Part shown: positions 1 to 7,088 of the stretch, in pieces
Layout: each line of letters starts with the position of its first letter
How positions within the stretch are numbered: position 1 is the stretch's first letter
Assembly: GCF_003049665.1 (NCBI RefSeq)
Contig: NZ_PYWM01000023.1
Location: 16,855-80,854 of the forward strand
Direction: 5' to 3'
DNA from: Lysinibacillus mangiferihumi
Lineage (GTDB): Bacteria > Bacillota > Bacilli > Bacillales_A > Planococcaceae
DNA length: 64,000 bases
The notes under the pieces: model-generated
Told to the model about the DNA's origin: nothing
Database searches by the model: none
Seen by the model: only the letters and a program-made list of their open reading frames with translations
Translations under genes and position numbers: made by a program

Positions 1-630
1 GAACAAGTACAACTAAAAAGTATATTAGCAGATAAAATTGATGAACTTGAGGAACGACAAGAACAAATCTCCGAACAAATAGAAGAATTGAAACGATTAA
101 ACATGCAAATAGATAAAGAAGTTCCTATAATCCCAGGGCCTTTTTTAACCGATTGCTTTATTGAAAACCGAGAGGAGACCCTAGTTTACACGATTCGTGA
201 GAAAATAAAGGTCCAATTTATTGATGAGTTGGTTAAAAATTTATTTAATCGAGTTTACGCTTTTAATCTCGTGATTACAGGGAAATTAATGGCTATCTTT
301 CATGAAAGAGAATTTAGTCAAAAAGAGGCTGATATAGAGCTGCTTCTTCCAGTACAACATATGAACAAAATAGAGGGCTTTAGGACTTTATCCAGTGGGA
401 TATACGCATGTATTACTGTTAAAGGCCCCTATTCGGAGTTGGATGAAGGCTATAAAAAATTGAATAGTTGGATCTTCGAACAAAATCTAACTCAGATAGA
501 GAAAGAGATTGAAATTTATGAAGAAGGTCTTGTACCTGTCAATTTTAATAGTAGAGATATAAAACCAGATTTAAACAGACATCCTTCAGAGTTTGTTACT
601 AAAATTTGTATACCAGTAATTAAGAAATAA
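1..630 (+). CDS. MerR-family transcriptional regulator, C-terminal part (5' end outside window)
   Basis: The frame is open from base 1, so the gene starts upstream; a TTG at 88 is only an internal codon. The visible part begins with a Glu/Gln/Lys-rich helix (about residues 1-40, EELEERQEQI-type heptads), the dimerisation coiled coil that follows the DNA-binding domain in BmrR/BltR-type MerR proteins. A region of about 150 residues resembling the GyrI-like effector-binding (multidrug-sensing) fold follows. The winged-helix DNA-binding part is not in the window. It probably senses a small hydrophobic ligand; the ligand is unknown. Family call is by architecture and sequence feel, not by search. 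Confidence 0.7.
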   Translation, partial: EQVQLKSILADKIDELEERQEQISEQIEELKRLNMQIDKEVPIIPGPFLTDCFIENREETLVYTIREKIKVQFIDELVKNLFNRVYAFNLVITGKLMAIFHEREFSQKEADIELLLPVQHMNKIEGFRTLSSGIYACITVKGPYSELDEGYKKLNSWIFEQNLTQIEKEIEIYEEGLVPVNFNSRDIKPDLNRHPSEFVTKICIPVIKK

Positions 631-663
631 AGTTAGCTTATAGTTTTATATAAAAAACAGGGT

Positions 664-700
664 AAACTCTCCACCAACTGGAGGGTTTATTCTTTTTATA
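664..700 (+). terminator. Rho-independent terminator after the MerR gene
   Basis: AAACTCTCCA (664-673) pairs with TGGAGGGTTT (679-688) around a short loop, with one G-T pair, and is followed by a T-rich stretch (TATTCTTTTT). It separates the MerR gene from the C45-family genes. Confidence 0.75.
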
Positions 701-725
701 TACTAATATATTGGAGGGAATTAAA

Positions 726-1709
726 ATGTATCATCCGAGATTAAAGGGAGATGCTTATGACGCAGGAAAGCATTATGCAGAAATTCTTTATAAAAATGGA
801 TTTCAGTTTCCGAAAGTATCTGAAGAAAAATTAAAATTTGGAGAGTCATGCAAACATATTCTTACAGAATTTGATCCTAATATTGTGAAAGAGATAAAAG
901 GATTTGCAGAAGGCTGTCATACTTCTTATGAAGAAGTAAGTTCTTTTCTTTTAAGTATAGGGGTATTTGAATTGGCCGGTCAATGTAGTATTTTCTCAGC
1001 TTTTAACGGGAGAGAAACTATTATTGGTCGAAATTATGATATGCTCTTTAATCTAAAAAATTTTACAGAGTCCTCACTTGTTTGTTTTGAAGGGAAAAAT
1101 AAGTATGTAGGTCACTCAGATTGTTTTATTGGAAAAGTTGATGGTATAAATCAACATGGTTAATTTGTAGGAATTACATCAGTTCCTCATGAGGGAATTA
1201 TGCCAGGATTGAATTTTTATTTTGCTGTTAAATATATTTTAGAAAATTGTTGTACTGTGGAAGAAGGCATAGAAGTGTTAAAAAGATTTCCAAGTTCCGT
1301 ATCTAATAACTACTTGTTAGCAGATCCATTAGGGAATATGGCTGTTGTTGAAGTTACCCCTAATGACTATCAAGTCCGCCTTCCTACAAATAATTATATT
1401 CATTGTACAAATCACCATGAAAGTACATCACTATCTGAAAGTTGGAATTGGAGCAAATCAAAAGAACGTTTTGAAACATTAGATATACGTCTTAAAGAAA
1501 ACGTCAATAAAATGAATCTTTCCACTGCACAATCAATTATGTCAGAAACCAAGGGACATGTTTGTTTAAATTTAAAAGAATATAATTTTGGTACGCTCTT
1601 CTCTGTTGTAGCAAACTTAAATACATTAGATATACTTAGAGCCGAAGGTCAACCAAACAAAGCAAAATATAAATCAGATAAACGATTGACAGATGCTATT
1701 TTAAAATAA
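726..1709 (+). pseudogene. C45-family acyltransferase/linear amide hydrolase, interrupted by an in-frame stop
   Basis: ATG 726 follows a TTGGAGGG ribosome site at 710-717. The product resembles the peptidase C45 family (acyl-CoA:6-aminopenicillanic acid acyltransferase-like Ntn hydrolases): an N-terminal LKGDAYDAGKHYAE stretch, a GQCSIF block whose Cys (residue 87) would become the catalytic N-terminal nucleophile after self-cleavage, then the typical GRNYDM. A TAA at 1161-1163 (codon 146) stops it, but the same frame continues without any shift through a normal second half (PSSVSNNYLLADPLGNMAVV and onward) to 1709. A single TTA or TTG to TAA change would explain it. The downstream gene is an intact relative, so this copy looks like a recent pseudogene, unless the stop is read through. 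Confidence 0.8.
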
Positions 1710-1765
1710 CTTTCTTTTGTAAAATAAATACATTAATCAAAAATTAGAATTGGAGAGTGACAAAT

Positions 1766-2872
1766 ATGAATTCAATTCAAGCTTCTATTTCTTATCTTAA
1801 AGGCACCAGTTATGAAATTGGTAGACTGCAAGGAGAGGAAATAAAAAAGAATCCTAATGCAATGAATGTCATTTTATCATCTGAATCAATAGATGAAACA
1901 AAATATAAGGATACGAAACAACTAATTGATCAATATGCTCCTGGTTTAAACGAAGAGCTACAAGGATTTGCAGATTCATTAAATATAAAGCCTAGTTGTC
2001 TTAACTTTTTTGATGAAACTTTACTACAACCAGGAGGATGTAGTTTAGGCGCTGTTTTACCATCTAAAACAAGTGATGGTAAAACCTATGTCCTTAGAAA
2101 TTACGATTTGTCACCAGCTATATCTGATATGAGACTTTGTACAACTAAGGTAAAAGGGAAATACAGTCATACTGGATTCTCTGTTTCTTACTTTGGTCGA
2201 AGTGAAGGCTTAAATGAAGAGGGATTCTGTGTAGCTTTTGCCTCATGCGGTATTCCAGTTGGAAAACATCCAGGAATGAAAAAGCCTATCCTAAAAGGAC
2301 TTCAGTTTATGGTAATAGTAAGAGCTTTACTTGAAAATTGTAAAGATGTTGAGGAAGGAATTACTTATTTAGAGAATATGCCTATTGGAACAAATATGAA
2401 TTTGCTACTGTCAGATGCCAAAGGTAATGTAGCTTTAGTAGAAACGTATGATGGAGAAAAGGTCGTAGAAAGGGGCAATAAAAAATCAGGATTTCTGATT
2501 GCAACTAATCACGCTGTAATGCCAAAAATAATGAAGTTAGAAGACAGAAAATTAGAACAATCTGAAATACGTTATAATTTTTTGAAAAACAACTTAGAGA
2601 GTAATGATTTTTTTACAAAGCATAAATTACAACAATTAATGTTTAATGAATACCCTAATGGTGTAACAGTGCACAATTTCGAAGAAAATTTCGGAACTGT
2701 TCATTCTATTCTATTTAATCTTAACGACAAACAATTAGATATATCTTTTGGTTCCCCTATAAATAATAAAATCTATAAATTAAAAGTAGGAGAAACCTTG
2801 CCTTTTAATGAATTAGAAGTTTTCATTGAGAACTCAAACTATGGACCAAACTTCTGGAAGTTAATCAAATAA
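1766..2872 (+). CDS. C45-family autoproteolytic acyltransferase/hydrolase
   Basis: A 368-aa protein related to acyl-CoA:6-aminopenicillanate acyltransferase-like and choloylglycine-hydrolase-like Ntn hydrolases, which cleave or transfer acyl groups on linear amides. The putative nucleophile is Cys92 in GGCSLGAV, followed by the conserved YVLRNYDLSP block; the expected Asn of the oxyanion region is in LIATNHAV. A GTG at 1757 is in frame, but GGAGAG at 1752-1757 is spaced well for ATG 1766, so I use that. It is the intact partner of the broken paralogue just upstream, 56 bp away, and probably shares its transcript. No signal peptide is visible, so it should be cytoplasmic. The natural substrate is unknown; an acyl-homoserine lactone, bile salt, penicillin-like or acyl-amino-acid substrate cannot be told apart from sequence. 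Confidence 0.8.
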   Translation: MNSIQASISYLKGTSYEIGRLQGEEIKKNPNAMNVILSSESIDETKYKDTKQLIDQYAPGLNEELQGFADSLNIKPSCLNFFDETLLQPGGCSLGAVLPSKTSDGKTYVLRNYDLSPAISDMRLCTTKVKGKYSHTGFSVSYFGRSEGLNEEGFCVAFASCGIPVGKHPGMKKPILKGLQFMVIVRALLENCKDVEEGITYLENMPIGTNMNLLLSDAKGNVALVETYDGEKVVERGNKKSGFLIATNHAVMPKIMKLEDRKLEQSEIRYNFLKNNLESNDFFTKHKLQQLMFNEYPNGVTVHNFEENFGTVHSILFNLNDKQLDISFGSPINNKIYKLKVGETLPFNELEVFIENSNYGPNFWKLIK

Positions 2873-2886
2873 TAATATGGCCAAAG

Positions 2887-2926
2887 AAACACTTTCAGCT
2901 GCATGATGAGCCGAGAGTGTTTTTTT
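2887..2926 (+). terminator. Rho-independent terminator after the C45 gene
   Basis: AAACACTTTC (2887-2896) pairs with GAGAGTGTTT (2913-2922), one G-T pair, followed by a run of T. Confidence 0.8.
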
Positions 2927-2928
2927 GT

Positions 2929-3131
2929 CATTCCTCTATCCAATAATAAATCGCTTATTTCACATTTAGTGCCTTACATAAAGCGCCTAACGTATCTCGT
3001 TGATATTGCATTGTCGTGTCATTATACATACGTTGCACTTTTTTAACCTTTAAATCAGCCATTTCAGCACACTTTCAAATGGATAATTCAGGCCCATCGA
3101 GAATCTCTTTTAATTTAGATTTTGCGCGCAT
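2929..3131 (-). pseudogene. Decayed XRE/Cro-type helix-turn-helix regulator
   Basis: Reading the minus strand from ATG 3131 (ribosome site AAGGTG just upstream) gives SKLKEILD, then LSI, a stop, AEMADLKV, MYNDTTMQYQRDTLGALCKA and LNVK. A further stop follows, and after a one-frame change DLLLDRGMT. In order these are the landmarks of the small Cro/CI-like regulators of about 65-75 residues (KLKEILDERG, ELAEMTG, ICKALN, ISDLL). So this is such a gene broken by one nonsense codon and one frameshift. A perfect palindrome sits 15 bp upstream of its start. Confidence 0.65.
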
Positions 3132-3145
3132 TATTTCACCTTCTT

Positions 3146-3162
3146 GGACGTTTGAAACGTCC
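3146..3162. promoter_or_regulatory. Perfect 17-bp palindrome upstream of the XRE pseudogene
   Basis: GGACGTTT-G-AAACGTCC, eight perfectly paired bases each side of a central G. It lies 15-31 bp upstream of the pseudogene start, where an autoregulator often binds. Operator function is inference. Confidence 0.4.
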
Positions 3163-3276
3163 TCTTGTTTCATGAAGTTTCTGGCGTTTTCCTTTTTGAC
3201 GAAGCACTGTTAAAGTTCTATCCTTTTTTGAAAAAAATATAGAAAATCAATTTTAATCTACCTTCCTATCTACAAA

Positions 3277-3309
3277 TGTGTTAACTTAATTATTATTAAG
3301 GTTAACACA
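3277..3309 (+). promoter_or_regulatory. BirA biotin operator of the bioXWF operon
   Basis: TGTGTTAAC (3277-3285) and GTTAACACA (3301-3309) form a perfect 9-bp inverted repeat with a 15-bp centre that is itself partly symmetric (TTAAT/ATTAAG). This is the arrangement of the BirA operator of Bacillales (TTGTTAAC and GTTAACAA arms, about 14-15 bp apart). It lies 33 bp before bioX. Biotinyl-AMP-bound BirA is expected to repress the operon from here. Confidence 0.9.
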
Positions 3310-3341
3310 ATTTAAAAAAGTTAGAATGGGGGAATAGGAGG

Positions 3342-3842
3342 ATGCGCAAGTTTTCTACATATGATCTTGCCCAGATTTCAGTATTAGCTTGTCTTATTAT
3401 CGTTACAGGCATGTTTAAGATTCCAACAGGTATTCCTGGATCTGAATTTCAATTATCAGCACCGATTGCAGTTGCAATTGCAGCGGTATTTGGATTTAAG
3501 CGATATTTTCTTGCGGGAATCATTGCAAGTCTAATCTTATTTTTACTAGGTATACACTCGATCTTAAATGTGGAGATCTCATTAATTTTTCGATTGACTG
3601 TTGGTCTAATCATTGTTTTATTAGGAACTTCAATTCCGGTACTAGTTGTGGCAGGACCGATTGGAACAATGGTTGCTAGACTTGGATTGGCTTTAACGTT
3701 AGGGACTCCGTTTTTGCCACTATTAGTTTTGGCGATTCCAGGGATGGTCATTACGGCTGTCAGTGTTTATCCGATAACGAAAATATTACATGCAATTAAT
3801 AAGAAAGTAGCAGGTGATCATCATGTCAGAAACGTTTTATAG
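3342..3842 (+). CDS. bioX: BioX, membrane protein of the biotin operon
   Basis: A 166-aa, very hydrophobic protein with about five membrane segments (first at residues 10-25, last at about 130-150) and almost no soluble domain. It is the first gene of a bioX-bioW-bioF operon, the arrangement first described in Bacillus sphaericus, where BioX is a 17-kDa hydrophobic protein. Its size and TM pattern recall ECF-transporter S components (BioY-like), so import of pimelate or a related precursor is a reasonable guess, but I know of no proof. ATG 3342 is used with GGGGG at 3328-3332 as the ribosome site. The 3' end overlaps bioW by 20 bp, implying coupled translation. Confidence 0.8.
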   Translation: MRKFSTYDLAQISVLACLIIVTGMFKIPTGIPGSEFQLSAPIAVAIAAVFGFKRYFLAGIIASLILFLLGIHSILNVEISLIFRLTVGLIIVLLGTSIPVLVVAGPIGTMVARLGLALTLGTPFLPLLVLAIPGMVITAVSVYPITKILHAINKKVAGDHHVRNVL

Positions 3843-4554
3843 CATTCGAATGCGTGCAGCTGAAAAAAATCTCGAAGTAGGAGAAAAGCATATATCTGGT
3901 GGTGAACGGATAGGGGGTAAATTTCAAATAGAGCCAATTGTAAAACAGTTATTGAACAAAGCAAGGAATCATTCGCGCGGAGATGCTGACTTTATTCAAA
4001 TAACCGTTGAAAAACTTACGGGTGATCAGATACTGTATATGCCACCATTAGAAATTACGACAATTGATGAGATTTCAATTGAAAGGGCACATAGTGAAGC
4101 TAGGAGCATATTAACCTCAGTAGGTGTTTCCGAGCAGGCACAAAATGTTGCTTTTCATCTACTTGCTAGTAATCAAAATCTTCGTGGAGCCATCCTCCTT
4201 CATAGTCAAACTGGCTTGCGGCTTGACAATCGAGGACTTAAAGGCGTTCGTGTATCACGAATCGATTGGCAAGACGCTGATGTAGGTTTAAATGAGCGTG
4301 TTCGTGAAGCGCTAGCTCTGGCAACGAAAGTGGCAAATTCTCCGTATACCATCGCAGAATTATGTTGGTCAGATGATCCAGAATACGTTACTGGCTATGT
4401 AAGCAATCATGAGATTGGTTATGTCAGAATTACGCCTTTAAAAAGGGAAGGCTGTGAAAGTGGCGGACGTATTTTTTTTGTGTCAGATGAAGTTGAGCTA
4501 GAATCCTATATACACTATTTAGAAAGAGAACCTATTCTCATTAGGGGGCATTAA
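3823..4554 (+). CDS. bioW: 6-carboxyhexanoate-CoA ligase (pimeloyl-CoA synthetase)
   Basis: A 243-aa enzyme that activates pimelate with ATP and CoA to pimeloyl-CoA, the acyl donor for BioF. It matches the BioW family from the start (YSIRMRAAEKN, then HISGGERI) through RGLKGVRVSRIDW to the C-terminal GGRIFFV. ATG 3823 is chosen because AGGTG at 3812-3816 is placed for it; an upstream in-frame TTG is poorer. It begins inside bioX and ends 2 bp before bioF, so all three are one operon under the BirA operator. Confidence 0.92.
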   Translation: MSETFYSIRMRAAEKNLEVGEKHISGGERIGGKFQIEPIVKQLLNKARNHSRGDADFIQITVEKLTGDQILYMPPLEITTIDEISIERAHSEARSILTSVGVSEQAQNVAFHLLASNQNLRGAILLHSQTGLRLDNRGLKGVRVSRIDWQDADVGLNERVREALALATKVANSPYTIAELCWSDDPEYVTGYVSNHEIGYVRITPLKREGCESGGRIFFVSDEVELESYIHYLEREPILIRGH

Positions 4555-4556
4555 AA

Positions 4557-5726
4557 ATGAATGATCGCTTTCGAAGGGAACTACAAGTAATAGAAGAGCA
4601 AGGATTGACAAGGAAGTTACGTTTGTTTTCAACTGGAAATGAAAGTGAGGTAGTGATGAATGGTAAGAAATTTTTGCTATTTTCATCGAATAACTACTTA
4701 GGCCTTGCAACAGATAGTCGGTTGAAAAAGAAAGCAACTGAAGGCATTAGTAAATACGGTACAGGGGCTGGCGGTTCTCGACTTACAACTGGAAACTTCG
4801 ACATTCATGAACAGCTAGAATCTGAAATTGCAGATTTTAAAAAGACTGAAGCGGCCATTGTATTCAGCAGTGGGTATTTAGCGAACGTTGGTGTGATTTC
4901 GAGTGTGATGAAGGCAGGAGATACTATCTTTTCTGATGCTTGGAATCACGCGAGTATTATAGATGGTTGTCGATTAAGTAAAGCCAAAACGATTGTTTAT
5001 GAACATGCGGATATGGTGGATTTAGAGCGGAAATTAAGGCAATCACATGGGGCTGGAATGAAGTTAATCGTAACGGATGGCGTTTTTAGTATGGATGGTG
5101 ATATTGCGCCACTTCCAAAAATAGTAGAGTTAGCCAAGGAATACAAAGCGTACATAATGATTGATGATGCGCATGCAACAGGCGTTCTTGGCAATGATGG
5201 TTGTGGTACCGCTGATTATTTTGGTTTGAAAGATGAGATTGATTTTACAGTAGGCACGTTGAGTAAAGCGATTGGTGCAGAGGGTGGATTTGTATCGACG
5301 TCATCCATTGCTAAGAACTATTTGTTAAATAACGCTAGATCCTTTATTTTCCAAACAGCTTTATCGCCAAGTGCGATTGAAGCAGCGCGAGAAGGAATTT
5401 CCATTATACAGAATGAGCCCGAGCGGAGAAAGCAATTGCTGAAAAATGCGCGGTACTTACGTTTGAAATTAGAGGAATCTGGTTTTGTAATGAAAGAAGG
5501 GGAAACACCTATTATTTCTCTTATCATTGGTGGTTCTCATGAAGCCATGCAGTTTTCTGCGAAACTACTGGATGAAGGTGTCTTTATTCCAGCGATTCGA
5601 CCACCAACAGTGCCAAAAGGGTCAAGTCGGTTGCGTATAACGGTAATGGCTACACATACAATAGAGCAGCTCGATATAGTCATCAGTAAAATTAAGAAAA
5701 TAGGACAAGAAATGGGTATTGTTTAA
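4557..5726 (+). CDS. bioF: 8-amino-7-oxononanoate synthase
   Basis: A 389-aa PLP enzyme of the alpha-oxoamine synthase family that condenses pimeloyl-CoA with L-alanine, the first step of biotin ring assembly. Visible landmarks are NNYLGL near residue 42, GTGAGGSRLTTGN, DDAHATG (Asp that holds the pyridine nitrogen), and TLSKAIGAEGG with the PLP-binding Lys near residue 235. The start is ATG 4557 with GGGGG at 4544-4548. Third gene of bioXWF. The later biotin genes bioA, bioD and bioB are not in the window. Its TAA overlaps by two bases the first copy of a dispersed repeat. Confidence 0.95.
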   Translation: MNDRFRRELQVIEEQGLTRKLRLFSTGNESEVVMNGKKFLLFSSNNYLGLATDSRLKKKATEGISKYGTGAGGSRLTTGNFDIHEQLESEIADFKKTEAAIVFSSGYLANVGVISSVMKAGDTIFSDAWNHASIIDGCRLSKAKTIVYEHADMVDLERKLRQSHGAGMKLIVTDGVFSMDGDIAPLPKIVELAKEYKAYIMIDDAHATGVLGNDGCGTADYFGLKDEIDFTVGTLSKAIGAEGGFVSTSSIAKNYLLNNARSFIFQTALSPSAIEAAREGISIIQNEPERRKQLLKNARYLRLKLEESGFVMKEGETPIISLIIGGSHEAMQFSAKLLDEGVFIPAIRPPTVPKGSSRLRITVMATHTIEQLDIVISKIKKIGQEMGIV

Positions 5727-5747
5727 TTGTTTGAGTGCCTGGCACTT
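5725..5747 (+). repeat. Dispersed repeat, copy 1 (overlaps the bioF stop)
   Basis: AATTGTTTGAGTGCCTGGCA followed by CTT. It contains the odd palindrome AGTGCCTGGCACT. Related copies lie at 5830-5850, 11635-11667, 38850-38871 and 38904-38925. Confidence 0.75.
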
Positions 5748-5825
5748 CAACGTAAGTCGCAACCCTTGCTAACGTGCGGTCTGTTGCGTCTTACGTTGTG
5801 TGCGTTCTTGGCTAATAATCAAATT

Positions 5826-6365
5826 TTAAAATTGTTTCAGTGCCTGGCACAGATAATTATATTTTTCAGCCATGCCATTTAAAGTGTGTGTTCGGGTATC
5901 TTGTTGTCTTAACGTCAGGTAGTGGTGTGCGCTAAGCAAGACTGCTTGAAGAAAGTCATATTCATTGCAAACTCCTTTGGTGATTTCCCCCCGACCATGT
6001 TTTGAGGAAAAAACAACCAAAGTGCTTGGTTTCGTCAAAATTTTTTCTAAAGTCCATTGAATATCATTCAATGATGTAGCAGTTTCACCAAATCCATCAT
6101 GCAAGTAATCAATGACCATCGTTAAAAACCCTGGCCATATTAAATCACAATCGTCCCAATCAAACAACGACGTAATTTGAACACCGTCTATTTCTACAAT
6201 AATAGCACCATGTAAAAAATGACCTTTACTTTTCGTTAGATTTTTTGCAATAATCTGTAGTGCATTGTTACTTTGAATGCTAGTAAATTCCTGTTGAAGC
6301 TGTTCAATTGTATGGGAATAAAGACTTTTTGTTTCGATGGCAATGAATGTATCAATTTTTATCAT
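5826..6365 (-). CDS. Uncharacterised 179-aa protein
   Basis: I do not recognise a family. The protein is soluble-looking (no signal peptide, no clear membrane span) with an aromatic/acidic centre (LFDWDDCDLIWPGF) and a short charged patch (SSKHGRGEITKG). ATG 6365 is preferred over the in-frame GTG 6374, because the ribosome site AGGTG lies at 6371-6375. That site overlaps the stop codon of the small secreted-peptide gene upstream, so the two are translationally coupled. The last seven residues come from a dispersed repeat, so the original C-terminus may have been replaced. A role as cytoplasmic partner, sensor or immunity protein for the peptide is a guess. Confidence 0.7.
   Translation of the reverse strand: MIKIDTFIAIETKSLYSHTIEQLQQEFTSIQSNNALQIIAKNLTKSKGHFLHGAIIVEIDGVQITSLFDWDDCDLIWPGFLTMVIDYLHDGFGETATSLNDIQWTLEKILTKPSTLVVFSSKHGRGEITKGVCNEYDFLQAVLLSAHHYLTLRQQDTRTHTLNGMAEKYNYLCQALKQF
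5830..5850 (+). repeat. Dispersed repeat, copy 2 (encodes the tail of the 179-aa protein)
   Basis: AATTGTTTCAGTGCCTGGCA plus C, one base different from copy 1. Read on the minus strand it supplies the last codons (CQALKQF) of the 179-aa gene. Confidence 0.75.
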
Positions 6366-6374
6366 ATAGTTCAC

Positions 6375-6509
6375 CTATATGTGAGTAGCGTTGTTTATTA
6401 AATCAAAATCACTTGTTGCAGTGTTTGCTAGTGTGATACTACTACTCATAGGAGTAAGTACTATTGAAAAACATAAGTAGAAAGTTAAAATATAAGCTAT
6501 TTTTTTCAA
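6375..6509 (-). CDS. Small secreted peptide precursor, 44 aa
   Basis: Starts at TTG 6509 with a strong ribosome site AGGAGG at 6519-6524, nine bases away. The product begins MKKIAYILTF, continues through a hydrophobic core (YLCFSIVLTP) and ends LINNATHI. This is a classic short Sec signal peptide with a possible cleavage site after TLA (residues 27-29), leaving about 15 residues outside. Its stop TAG lies inside the ribosome site of the 179-aa gene, so the pair is coupled. Precursor size and layout resemble exported signalling peptides such as Phr, but the partner is not a Rap protein. The function is unknown. Confidence 0.6.
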   Translation of the reverse strand: MKKIAYILTFYLCFSIVLTPMSSSITLANTATSDFDLINNATHI

Positions 6510-6556
6510 AACAAATTACCTCCTGTTTATACTTACTAAACATTCTTTTAAATGAT

Positions 6557-6574
6557 AATTTGTTATAACAAATT
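6557..6574. promoter_or_regulatory. 18-bp perfect palindrome upstream of the peptide operon
   Basis: AATTTGTTATAACAAATT, fully self-complementary, 33-50 bp upstream of the AGGAGG of the peptide gene. Position and symmetry suit an operator; the binding protein is unknown. I see no convincing sigma-A promoter on either strand here. Confidence 0.4.
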
Positions 6575-6655
6575 TACTTATACTCGAGTTACTTAAAAAA
6601 TATCATAATTAAAACTATTATTTCAATTATTTTGCGATGAATAATTTGAAAATTC

Positions 6656-6690
6656 GAAAAAGAGCATGTTGTGATGCTTTTTCTTATTAA
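6656..6690 (-). terminator. Terminator of the dehydratase-ridA operon
   Basis: AAAAGAGCAT, loop GTTGTG, then ATGCTTTTTC. On the minus strand the stem is followed by T-rich sequence (TCGAATTTTC), so it probably ends the transcript coming from ridA. Confidence 0.5.
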
Positions 6691-6700
6691 TTACATAGCA

Positions 6701-7075
6701 CTAGCCTTCAAGTTCTGCAATTGCCTCTAATTCAATTAAGCAGCCATGGCTTAATTCTTTAATTGGGATAATGGCGCGGGCAGGCTTATGACTACCGAAA
6801 AAATGTGCATAAGCGTTATTTACGTCCGCCCATAAATCAGCAGATGTTATATAAATGCGACACATAACAACAGCCTCCTTCGTAAGCCCGCTTGCTTGAA
6901 GCATGACTTCCATCTTTTGAAGAGCCATGAATGTTTCAGCGTGAATGCCACCAGTTGCAGGTTTGCCTGTAGCTGGATCGACTGAAGTTTGCCCCGAAAT
7001 ATATAAATTCCCGTTACTAATCATGCCTGGTGTATAATGCCCGATTGGCTCTTGTTCTATCAAAACTTTCTTCAT
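6701..7075 (-). CDS. ridA: RidA/YjgF-family reactive intermediate deaminase
   Basis: A 124-aa protein of the RidA (YjgF/YER057c/UK114) family, which hydrolyses the reactive enamine/imine products of PLP dehydratases (2-aminoacrylate, 2-aminocrotonate) to keto acids. Family marks are ISGQTSVDPATG, the substrate-carboxylate Arg in PARAIIP and IELEAIA near the C-terminus. The ribosome site is AAGGAGG before ATG 7075. It lies 13 bp downstream of a threonine/serine dehydratase gene on the same strand, exactly the enzyme type whose leaked product RidA removes, so the pair is functionally linked. Confidence 0.9.
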   Translation of the reverse strand: MKKVLIEQEPIGHYTPGMISNGNLYISGQTSVDPATGKPATGGIHAETFMALQKMEVMLQASGLTKEAVVMCRIYITSADLWADVNNAYAHFFGSHKPARAIIPIKELSHGCLIELEAIAELEG

Positions 7076-7088
7076 AATAAGTTCCTCC

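Noticed and set aside
3016..3213. Plus-strand 65-codon frame
   Set aside because: The opposite strand carries the recognisable XRE remnant; the plus frame has no ribosome site.
3165..3235. Basic C-terminal tail (KGKRQKLHETRG-like) of a lost gene on the minus strand
   Set aside because: Too short and featureless to assign to any family.
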